From Pseudozyma flocculosa PF-1 (Eukaryota; Basidiomycota; Ustilaginomycetes; Ustilaginales; Ustilaginaceae), in contig NW_006920880.1 in the NCBI RefSeq assembly GCF_000417875.1, positions 61,911 through 125,910 on the forward strand: a stretch of DNA of 64,000 nucleotides. The letters run 5' to 3'. Each line of letters starts with the position of its first letter. Position 1 is the first letter of the stretch. The notes under the pieces were generated by a model that saw only the letters and a program-made list of their open reading frames with translations, made no database searches and had not been told where the DNA came from. The position numbers and the translations under genes are program-made. Positions 55,541 through 64,000 of this stretch are shown here, in pieces.

Positions 55541-57274
55541 ATGAAGGGCTTCGCCAAGGCCATGAAGCGCACGCCGCACCTCATGTCGTCGCGCGTCGGC
55601 CTCGCGGCAAAGTCGAGCGACCCGCAGTTTGACTCGCTCCAGCAGAGATTCGCCAGCCTGGAAAAGTACGCAGAGAAGCTCCTCAAGGACAGCGCCACTT
55701 TTCGCGATGCCGTCAAGAGTGGGTGCCGTCGTCGTCGTGGCTGCCTGTCGCCTTTCGTACCTGACTGACCGGATCGCCCCGCCTCGCCCCCCCTCGCCTC
55801 GATCCCCTCCTCCTGTATCCCCTGCCCCGGGACCCCACCAGACATGCTCCTGTCCGGCTCCGACTTCGGGCGACACTTTGACCTCCTCTTCCACCCCATG
55901 GGCGCCGAGTACGACCTCGAGCGCCGACACCCGCAGGCCGCCCACACCATCACCAACATCTCGGCCTACCTCACCCACATGGAGGAGCTCAAGGACACCC
56001 TCACGCCCGAGATTGAGCTCATCGAGTCGCGCGTCGTCGGACCCGCAAACGACTTCCTCGCCGTCCTCAAGGCCATCCGCAAAAACATCACCAAGCGCGA
56101 CCACAAGCTCGTCGACTTTGACCGCCACAACAACGCCTACTCGAAGCTGCGCGACAAAAAGGAAAAGACGCTCAAGGACGAGCAGGCCCTCTTCAAGGTC
56201 GAGCAGGACTACGAGACCGCAGCCGCAGACTACGAGTACTACAACAACGCACTCAAGGAGGAGCTGCCCAAGTTCTTCGAGATGGCCCAGCGCTTCATGA
56301 CGCCCCTCTTTTACAGCTTCTACTACATGCAGTGAGTGCCGGTGCCGGTCAGCCAGTGGGCAAAGCAGAGGTCGCCGCCGCCAGTCAGCCAGTGGGCAAG
56401 CAGAGGTCGCCGCCGCCGTCGGAACCCGTCAGACTCACCCCTCCGTGCCCCTTCTCTCCCTCTCGCGCCGCCCACCGCTCGCAGGCTCAACGTCTTCTAC
56501 CTCACCCTCGAGCGCCTCCAGTCGTTCACCGAGGGCAAGTACGACATCTCCGAGACGTCGCTCAACACCGTCGAGGACCACTACCTCTCGCAGCTCACCG
56601 ACGCCGCAGAGAGGCTCGACGCCCTCTCGATCCGCAAGCCCGTCGGGCCATCGGCGCGCATCCTGGCCGCCAATCGCTCTTCTTCCTCGACCGCCTCCCT
56701 CGCCGGCGGGCGCGCCGCGGGCGGTGGGCTGGCAGCAGGCGCCCCCTCGAGGTCTGGCACCCTCAACCGCCAGATGTCGACGTCGAGCAGCACCGTCTCG
56801 TCGCCCGCCTCGGCATCGAGGGCCTCGATGGGCGCAGCCGCAGCCGCAGCCCCGCCACCCAGCTACTCGCCCGCATCGCCAGGATCGACGACGGCGGCGG
56901 CCAGCAGCGCAGCCGCAGGAAAGAGACCTCCCCCGCCGCCACCGCTCAAGCCCAAGCCCGGCATGGCGCCAAAGGACTACGTCGTCGCCCTCTACGACTA
57001 CACCGCGACGGTGAGCCCCAGCGTCTGCCGCTGCCCCGCCCTCTCCCTTCAAAGACAGCCGCTGACCTTCGTCTCCTCGCCCTGCTTCGTCTTGCCACGT
57101 CCCGCTGCATCCATCCACCCACCTACGCGCGTCCAGGCCGAGGGCGACCTGTCGTTCAAGGCCGGCGACCGCATCGCCGTCACCGAACGGACCGCGTCCA
57201 CCGAGGACTGGTGGACGGGCGAGCTCAACGGACAAAAGGGCGTGTTTCCCGGCAACTATGTCCGCGACGAGTGA
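55541..57274 (+). CDS. RVS167: BAR-SH3 amphiphysin-like endocytic protein (Rvs167/Hob1)
   Basis: Exons 55541-55718, 55842-56331, 56485-57010 and 57137-57274 join in phase to 443 residues. The start MKGFAKAMKRTPHLMSSRVG matches the amphipathic N-terminus of Rvs167/Hob1. The BAR domain spans about residues 10-260, with LEKYAEKLLKDSATFRDAVK, the spliced NMLLSGSDFGRHF junction, VKAIRKNITKRD-like AVLKAIRKNITKRDHKLVDF, and LTLERLQSFTEGKYDI. A Ser/Ala/Pro-rich linker follows. The SH3 domain is C-terminal, split by the last intron: YVVALYDYTAT, then AEGDLSFKAGDRIAVTER and KGVFPGNYVRDE. It bends membranes and links to actin at endocytic sites. The first intron has the less usual GTGGGT donor. The gene is convergent with HSE1, 196 nt apart. 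Confidence 0.95.
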
Positions 57275-57470
57275 GCCGGCGTATGGCGCGGGCCATCGAT
57301 GGTCGCTGCCCGACGAACCCTCCTCGTGGCACGGCCTCTCTGCCGCGCGCGCAACGGAAATCGCGATGGTCCCTCTCTGTGCATAGATGTGTCGTCTCGA
57401 AAACGCCCGGTGGCTGCATCACTTTCGGCTCCGTTCCTTGGCGTACTGCGTCGACTGCGACCTCGTCACT

Positions 57471-59736
57471 TCAGTACCCGCCTGCGCCCGCGCCAGCGCC
57501 GCCGTTGACGTGCATGCCCGCCACGCCCTGGGCGAGCGCAGCTGTCGGATCCTGCTGCTGCGTCTGCTGCTGCGGTGGCTGCGGCGGCTGCGGCGGCTGG
57601 TAGGGCGACTGGACGTGCTGCGGTGCACCATAGGCCTGCGGAGCCGGAGCTGCGCCCGCGCCACTGCCCGAGGCGCCGGCGTTGGCAAAGTACTGCTGCT
57701 GGAACGCCTCGCCCTCGGCGCGGGCTCGCTCGTAGAGCCGACGCTTTTCGTCGTCCTGCGGCGGCGCAAGGCCGTAACCCGACGGCCCACCAGGTCCGCC
57801 AGGCTGGTATCCGGACACGTCGGTCGACGAGGAGGCAGCCGAAGGACCGCCCCCGTTGACGGGGCCGGAAGGCGTCAGGTGCGGCTGCGAGCCGTAGGGC
57901 TGCTGCTGCGGAGGCGCAACGTGGTGCTGAGGTTGCCCTTGCGGCTGTTGCTGCTGTTGCTGCGGCGATGCCGAACCAGACAGCGATGGTCGAGATCGAC
58001 TCGTCAGCATCCTCACCACGTCTGTGCCCTCCTCCGCGCGTGATTTCACACTCACCTGGGCATGGTACCACTGCGCGTAGTCGTCCTGGCTTTGCTGCTG
58101 CGGCTGCTGTGGCTGCTGCTGTGCTTGCGGTCCCGGGCCGTAGCCTGCCGGCTGGCCAGCGGGCGGCACCCCGCCGTACTGCTGCGGCTGCTGGCCGTAA
58201 GCGGGCCCGCCGCCGTACTGGTTGCCGTAGTCGGGCTGGCCATGCTGCGTCGGGATCGAGCCGGCAGACGGGTGCTGGATAAAGTCGGGGCGGGGGCGCA
58301 GATAGTCCTGGGTCGACTGCCCGCCCGGGTTGTACCTGGCCAGGCTCTGCTCCATCATCTCGTCAAACGTGCCGCGTGCGCGCACAAACTTGTCGTTCAT
58401 GGCCTTGAGCTCTGTGATCTTGGTGCTGTAGCGGTCGATGAGCTTGACAATCTTGGGCCGCATGGCCAGCGACGTCTGGTAGAGCTCCTGCAGCTCCTCG
58501 TCCTCGGTGAGGTTGTCGCGCGCCGGGTCGAGGCCGCGCAGCTTGCTCAGCAGCAGGTCGATGTTGGCCGCCTGGCTAAAGATGCGCGCCTCCATCTCGG
58601 CCTCGCGGCGCATCTCGTCGGGCGTCGGGTCCGGCAGCACCTCGACGTAGTTGACGGGGAAGATGCCCGCCTCGCCGCGCACCTCGCCCCGCCACCAATG
58701 CTCGTAGACCGAGTCGAGGACGCGGATGACGTCGCCCTTGCTAAAGGCCAGCTCGCCAGGCTCGGTGGGCGAGAAGTCGTACAGCGCCCGGACGCGCGAG
58801 GCGACGGGTGCGGGCGTGCCGGCAGCCTGGGCAGCGTCAGCCTGCGGTGCCGCAACAGGCGTGGCGGCGGCAGCAGCGGCTGGTGCGGTCGACGAGGAAG
58901 ACGAGGCCTGCGGGTAGCCGGAGGTCGAGGACGCCTGAGCCGGCGCGACGTAGTTGTGCGGAGCAGAGGAAGAAGGACCAGCGGCGGCGGCGGCGGGTGC
59001 GGATGCTGCGGCAGCCGACGATGACGAAGACTGACCGGCCGTCTCGCTCGGGTGGCTGGCGACCCAGTGGCCGCGTCCTCCCTGGTCCTGGACCGAGAGC
59101 TCCAGCACGCGCCTGAGCTCTTCATCCTCGGCCCTCAGCTGCTCGGAGCTGGGCTCGGGTCTCTCTGGCTCGGGCTCGTCCTCGAAGTCGGCGTCTGGCG
59201 CGGTGGCGAGAGAAGGGAAAGGTAGAGGCGGTGGACAGAGCAGGTCAATGAGCGTTCTGGAACTCAGCACTCGCCGCCGCGCAGTGCTCCTTCTGCGCCG
59301 CGCTGACTGTGCACCCACTCTGCTGCTTGAGCGCGTCGTAGGTCTCGCGCATGAGGTCGAGGCTTTCGTCTTCAAAGTCGTTTGCCCACTGCTTGATGAG
59401 GGAGAGGCAGCGCTTCTTTACGGTGGCGTGAGTGTTTCGGTCGAGGCTGATGCGGGAGAGGGTCTGGGTAAAAGAGCGGCTTGCGAGCTCCTGGTGCACG
59501 GGCAGGCCGCAGTTCTTGGAGAGCGTGTCGGAGAGGGTGAGGGCGTAGAGCTGGACGTTTGCGTTTCGGTGGATGAGGCGCTTCTGGATGGCGGCGACGC
59601 AGTTGCGGGCGCCCGTGTCGCCCTCGGACGAGACGCGGTCGCAGATGTCGAGGTTGAGCTGCCAGTCCTCGGAGGTGAGCTCGTCCGAGGTGGCCTTGAT
59701 CACGACGTCCTCGAAGGGGTTCTTGGCCGCGAACAT
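57471..59736 (-). CDS. HSE1: ESCRT-0 subunit Hse1 (STAM-like)
   Basis: Exons 59319-59736, 58056-59194 and 57471-57959 join in phase to 681 residues. The VHS domain starts FAAKNPFEDVVIKATSDELT and includes LNLDICDRVSSEGDTGARNC and KRLIHRNANVQLYALTLSDT. The spliced junction KQQ-NADFEDEPEPERP uses a GTGGGT donor. A ubiquitin-interacting motif follows (AEDEELRRVLELSVQDQ), then an SH3 domain (VRALYDFSPTEPGELAFSKG, VRGEAGIFPVNYVEVLP). A GAT-like helical region contains LDPARDNLTEDEELQELYQT. The C-terminal tail is rich in Gln/Pro/Gly. The last intron (57960-58055) is 96 nt and in frame, so its retention would add 32 residues without a stop. With Vps27, Hse1 sorts ubiquitinated cargo at endosomes. 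Confidence 0.95.
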
Positions 59737-60420
59737 GGCGGGCGATGTGGGGCCCGGCGGCAGCGGTGGACAGTGGGATGGGGGGTCGAGGTGGCTCGCG
59801 TTGACAGGGAGGGTGCAAGCGCAGCGAGGGGGGGGGGGAGGGGGGTTGTGACGGTGTTGGGTGTCGATCGAGGAAGAGGGTCGCGGGATGGCAGGCGAGA
59901 GATGGTGATTGAGGTCGGAAGAGAAGGCTGAGCAGTAGGGTGAGGGCAGCTGCGAAGGAAGGTGGGCAGGCGACGTGAGGCGAGGCGAGGCGAGGGTCGT
60001 CGTTGGGCTTGCTTGGCTCTCGCCCGCTTGGCCTGGGCTAGCTAGCTGCTGCTTGGCCAGGCCAGCTGGACGCATGTGAGCACATGGCTCGAGCACCGCC
60101 ACGCTGCGCCTCTCGGTCTCTCTTTCTCTGTCTGGCCCGCCTCTCCACTTGTGGCCGACCAGCCTGCCCAGCCTGCCTGCCCTGCCTGCCTGCCTCGTCT
60201 GCCCCTAAATCGCCGCCACAGCGCGGAAGAATTTCGGATCTCGGCCAAGCCAGCACCCCAACGCCGGCCTAGCTCCGCAAAGCCCTGGCCGCCTCGCACG
60301 CTCCTCTTTACCACCACCGCCACCACCATCTTCGACGGAGCCTCACGACCACACACACACACACGTCCCCTCTCCGGCGCATCAAGCACTACCTCCCCAC
60401 CTTGCTTCGATCTGTACATC
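59737..60420. promoter_or_regulatory. Divergent promoter region of HSE1 and the cytochrome b5 gene
   Basis: 684 nt between two divergent start codons. It contains a G run (59828-59845), GCCTG motifs (about 60165-60195) and a CA run near 60352-60364. No coding sequence is seen. Confidence 0.5.
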
Positions 60421-61436
60421 ATGGCATCGGCCTCGCTCCTCGCACCGGGCCGGCACGATCCGCTCTCGACCATCACCCTCGACGGCATCTCCATCTCCGC
60501 CACCGACAGCGGCGATAGCGATGCCGATGACTCCTTCCACGACGCCGAGGATGCGCCAAGATCGACAAAGGAACAGCAGAGAGCCGGTCAAGTAGACAAT
60601 GACGACGACGACGACGATGACGACGATGCACCGCCAGCATTCCCTAGCCTCAACAGCGCACAGCGCCAGTCGGGCGCCCCTCCCTCTTCCTCCTCCTCCT
60701 CATCGTCCAAGCCCTCTTCAGCTGCCGCCTTCCTCCAGTCCATCAAGGCAGCACCACCATCATCTGCGGCTTACAAGGCTTCAAAGGACGCAGCGCTCAT
60801 GCCTCCGCCACCTCCGACCCTCGGCGGCGGCGGCGGCGGCGGCGGCGCAGCAGCAGCAGCAGGAGGGTTGCGGGTGCCCACACGAGGCAATGGCAGTGGC
60901 GGCGGCCTGGCGGTCCCGCCCAGCACCTCGGCCCTCAGCGCCCCTCCTGGCGTCGGCGGTGCGAGCGGTGCGACGCTCAACAAGGGCGAAAAGAAGCGCA
61001 AAAAGGTCGCCCTCGCCCCCGGCTGCTCGCCCCTCGACTGGGCCAGGCTCAAGAACAGCACCGACCTCCGGGTGAGTCCGCGTCCGTCGTGCCCAGCTCA
61101 GCCCCCGCTCGCCTCGTACTCACCTCTTGCGCAATTCCTCGTTCATCGTCGGCCGGCGATACACCGTCTCAAACTCGACAGGGAGGCATCACGCAGCTGA
61201 TGCGCGTGACGCCGAGCGAGCTCAAGAAGCACAACACCCGCACCGACGCCTGGTCGGCCTTTTACGGAAAGGTCTACAACATCACCCCCTACCTCCGCTT
61301 CCACCCGGGCGGCGAAGACGACCTGCTCCGCGTAGCCGGCCGCGACGGCACGCGCCTCTTTGCCCTCACCCACTCCTGGGTCAACATCGACGCCATGATC
61401 GATACCGCCATGGTCGGCGTCCTCGTCTCCGAATAG
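60421..61436 (+). CDS. IRC21: Cytochrome b5 domain protein (Irc21-like)
   Basis: Exons 60421-61071 and 61182-61436 join in phase to 301 residues. The N-terminal 200 residues are low complexity: an Asp run, Ser run, Pro and Gly runs. The conserved part begins [20 protein letters not shown], crosses the junction into [18 protein letters not shown], and continues into a cytochrome b5 heme domain. The axial heme ligands are the His of [11 protein letters not shown] and the His in [14 protein letters not shown]. It lacks a reductase domain and a membrane anchor. The blocks match Irc21 and the b5 part of Cyb5R4-like proteins. Its role is not well defined; a soluble electron carrier is expected. Confidence 0.93.
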
Positions 61437-61662
61437 ACCCGCGCCCGCCGCCCGCCGCCCGCCGCCGCTCGGCCAGGCGCTGTGCTGTACTTGTATCCCC
61501 ACCGTCCGCCTCTGTCGGCTCGCTTCGAATGCAGCTCTAGATGTCGTGTCCGTGTTCGCGTTCGCGTTTGCATCGCTGGCTCTAGGTGTGGATTCGTCGC
61601 ACGCCGTCCTGAGGCAAGTCTACCGTCGAAAGGTGGAGCGGGGCCAGGGGCGCACGCCGCCT

Positions 61663-64000
61663 CTAGAGCGGGGCCGAGGGTTTGGTCTGCTGCCAGATGA
61701 GTTCGAGCTCCTCGCGCAGCGTCTCCTCGCGGAAGCGCAGTCGGATGTCCTGTCATGTGCCGTCGCCACGTCGAGGGACCAAAGACGGGTTGGCCAAAAG
61801 TCAGTACGGACAGCACAGCACGAAACCGGCTCGACTCGGCCAGGCCAGGCGCCACTGCAGGGGAGGGGGGGGCAGGAAGGAGCGGCAGACTCACGGGCAC
61901 ATTTGACTTGGCGACGACGTTTCCCCTCGGCCCGGCCTCTTGGAAGTTGGGGCCGAGCCAGTGCCGCTTGATCTCCATCTCCCATCCAGACTGGAGCACG
62001 CTGTGGCGCGCCAGCTCGCACATGTCGGCCGGCGTCAGCTTGTAGATCTGCGTCGCGACGCTGTACTCTTCCAGCAGCGGCTCCTTGGAAAGGTGGAACT
62101 GGAGCGGATCGTCGGTCGAAATCGAGACATTCATGCCCATCTTGAGGAAGTTGGGGAACGGGTTACGCTCGTACGACAGGAACAGGGCGTTGTTGCTCAG
62201 CGGCGACATGGCCAGGCCGATTTGCTTGAGCTGCAGCGCGGACGGGTGCAAGGCCGAGTCAGCACGCAGCGGGGCGGGGCAGGACGGGGCGGGGCGAGAT
62301 GGGGCCAGAGGGGGGAGCATCGTCGGGCGAGGGCAGGCGGGCGAGAGCGTGCGAGCGACTCACGTAGTAGAGGTACTGGAGCGCCGGCACCTTGCGCAGC
62401 AGGATGCCGTGCGAGATCGACTGCGACGTCAGGAAGGCGGCCGCCAGGTGGTCGGTGTCGCCCGCCTCGCCCGCGTGGGGCCGCAGCACAAACGTGTTGA
62501 AGCCGCGCATGCGCCGCCACTGATTGAGGCTCGAGATGTTGGCAAACATGTAGTACAGCCTTGCGGCGGCGGGGCGAAAGCGAGGACGGGGATAGGGATG
62601 CGGCAGACGATCAGCGTCGACTTCGAGGGTCAACCCGTGTGCGAGGGCTGGGGCCGCCTGCCCCTGCCGCGAGGACTCACCAGTAGTTGTACGGCGGGCT
62701 GTGCTTAAAGTCCCAGAGCTTGGGCACGGGGAACTTGCGGTGGACGCGGCGCTCGGGCTTGCTCTCGTCATCGACCAGGTCAAAGCCAATGACGCGCTGC
62801 AGGAAGACGTGGAGCTTGGGGTGGCTGGTGGGGTCCTGGGTCACCTCAAACAGCGGCTCAAACACGTTGCGGATAATCTGCTCGAAGTTGTCGACGGTGC
62901 CGTTGGCCTTGTAGACGTCGTAGAGGCGCGGCACCTGGATCAGCCAGCGCACGTTGGGGCTGAAGAGGCCGTGGTCGACGACCCAGCTAGCCAGCTTGTC
63001 CCACTCGCCGCGCGTGCGGCCGTAGATCGAGATGCGGTACTCGGCCATCTGGTACTTGCTCTGCTCCAGGTCCGCCATCAGCTCCTTTGTGATCTCGGCC
63101 AGGTAGCGCCCTTTGATGAGGTTGTCGGTCTTGAGGAAGATTTCACGCAGGCGCGACTCGCCTGCAACAGGTCGAAGAGAGGGGTTCGGGTTCAGGGTTC
63201 AGCCGCAAAGGGAAGGGCACGACACGGCTCAGCGACTCTAGGGCGAGGCCCGCATCGGAGCGCGCGAGCCAGCCAGGCAGGCTGCCGCCACTCACCCATC
63301 GGGTTGTACTTGAGGTTAAACTTGTCAAAGCGGTGGAAGGCGTCCTGGTGGGCGTGCATGTCGAGCGTGTCGATGCTGAGGTCGTAGGCGGTGAGGTTGA
63401 GCGACTCAAACACCTGCTGCAGCGTGAGGTCCTTGCCGTCGCGGTGGATGACGACGTCGTCCGGGTGGCGCTTGATCTTGGCCTTGATGAAGCGCAGCAG
63501 GTGCTTCTGGTTCATCGACGCGCTGTGGTGGATGTGAGTGTCGACCTTTCGCACGTTGTAAAAGTCGCGGTGCGGCACGCGCTTCATGTCGGCCAGCTCG
63601 CGGTACTCGTTGAGCAGAAAGTAGAGGTTCCACTTGCTCTCGAGGTACTTGAGCCGGCGCCAGGCAAAGCTCTTGACGGGCCCGTCGGAGATGACGTTGA
63701 GCAGAAAGTCGAGGTCGCGGAAGTACTCGCGGATCGTCGGGATCTTGAATACAGGCGACGGCGACGAGGTCGAGGTCGAGGCCGGTGCTTGGGCCGACGA
63801 GCTCGGGTCGCCACCGGACGAGGTGGCGGCGGCGGCAGCGGCGACCGCATCGGCCATCTTGGTCGGCGCGCCATCGGCCCGGTCGGCAGCGCCGGCAGCC
63901 GAGGGCGCCTCGCCGCGGTAGACCTGGATGACGCCGGCCTCGTCCATCTGCCACACAAACTTGTCGCCCTTGACGACGTGCTGGGCGGGGATGGCGATGT
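61663..64000 (-). CDS. AMD1: AMP deaminase, 3' part (runs off right edge)
   Basis: Exons on the minus strand: 63296-64000 (partial), 62681-63161, 62364-62559, 61895-62230 and 61663-61749, all in phase. The metal-binding HxH is in [20 protein letters not shown]. Then come [20 protein letters not shown] across an intron, [30 protein letters not shown] [57 protein letters not shown] and the catalytic-Asp block [20 protein letters not shown]. The protein ends [20 protein letters not shown] and a short tail. It converts AMP to IMP and ammonia in the cytosol, controlling adenylate energy charge. The N-terminal regulatory region is outside the window; a short Ala/Ser-rich insertion is visible at about 63760-63870. 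Confidence 0.96.

Overview
The window is GC-rich nuclear DNA from a filamentous or yeast-like fungus. Genes are compact, with short introns (about 70-150 nt) that start mostly with GTGAGT and end in CAG. Intergenic tracts are C/T-rich leaders. The gene content (Bfr2/AATF, Nsp1, Dur3, Hse1, BAR-SH3, V-ATPase G, 161-residue tropomyosin, GT21 ceramide glucosyltransferase) is fungal. The intron density, GC bias and intron style suggest a basidiomycete, plausibly a smut relative (Ustilaginomycotina). That placement is inference and rests on no database search. There are two assembly gaps, at 23750-24168 and 43645-44059.

Layout from left to right: 5' part of a Kar9-like gene (-); V-ATPase subunit G (-); symplekin/Pta1 (+); FMN alpha-hydroxyacid dehydrogenase (+); mitochondrial GatA/Her2 (-); a 4.5 kb non-coding stretch; a stand-alone response regulator (+); tropomyosin (+) followed in frame by a 200-codon open extension; kinesin-14 (+); Bfr2/AATF (-); Nsp1 (+, one-base frameshift); a 2OG-Fe(II) oxygenase with two microexons (+); a small secreted cysteine protein (+); a PPPDE-thioredoxin-PUL protein (+); Dur3 urea transporter (+, one-base frameshift); an unresolved spliced-looking region running into gap 2; ceramide glucosyltransferase (-); mitochondrial GTP/GDP carrier Ggc1 (-); a 3.4 kb non-coding stretch; a secreted FAD oxidase (+); an uncharacterised acidic protein (-); BAR-SH3 Rvs167/Hob1 (+); Hse1 (-); a cytochrome b5 protein (+); and the 3' part of AMP deaminase (-).

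Most genes are housekeeping and do not form a cluster with one pathway. Two loose themes exist. Rvs167 and Hse1 (endocytosis and endosomal sorting) are convergent neighbours, and tropomyosin lies next to a kinesin (cytoskeleton). I found no clear novel multi-gene system. The points most worth checking are the open frame after the tropomyosin stop, the microexon architecture, the GATA-site cluster upstream of DUR3, the two single-base frameshifts and the small secreted protein.
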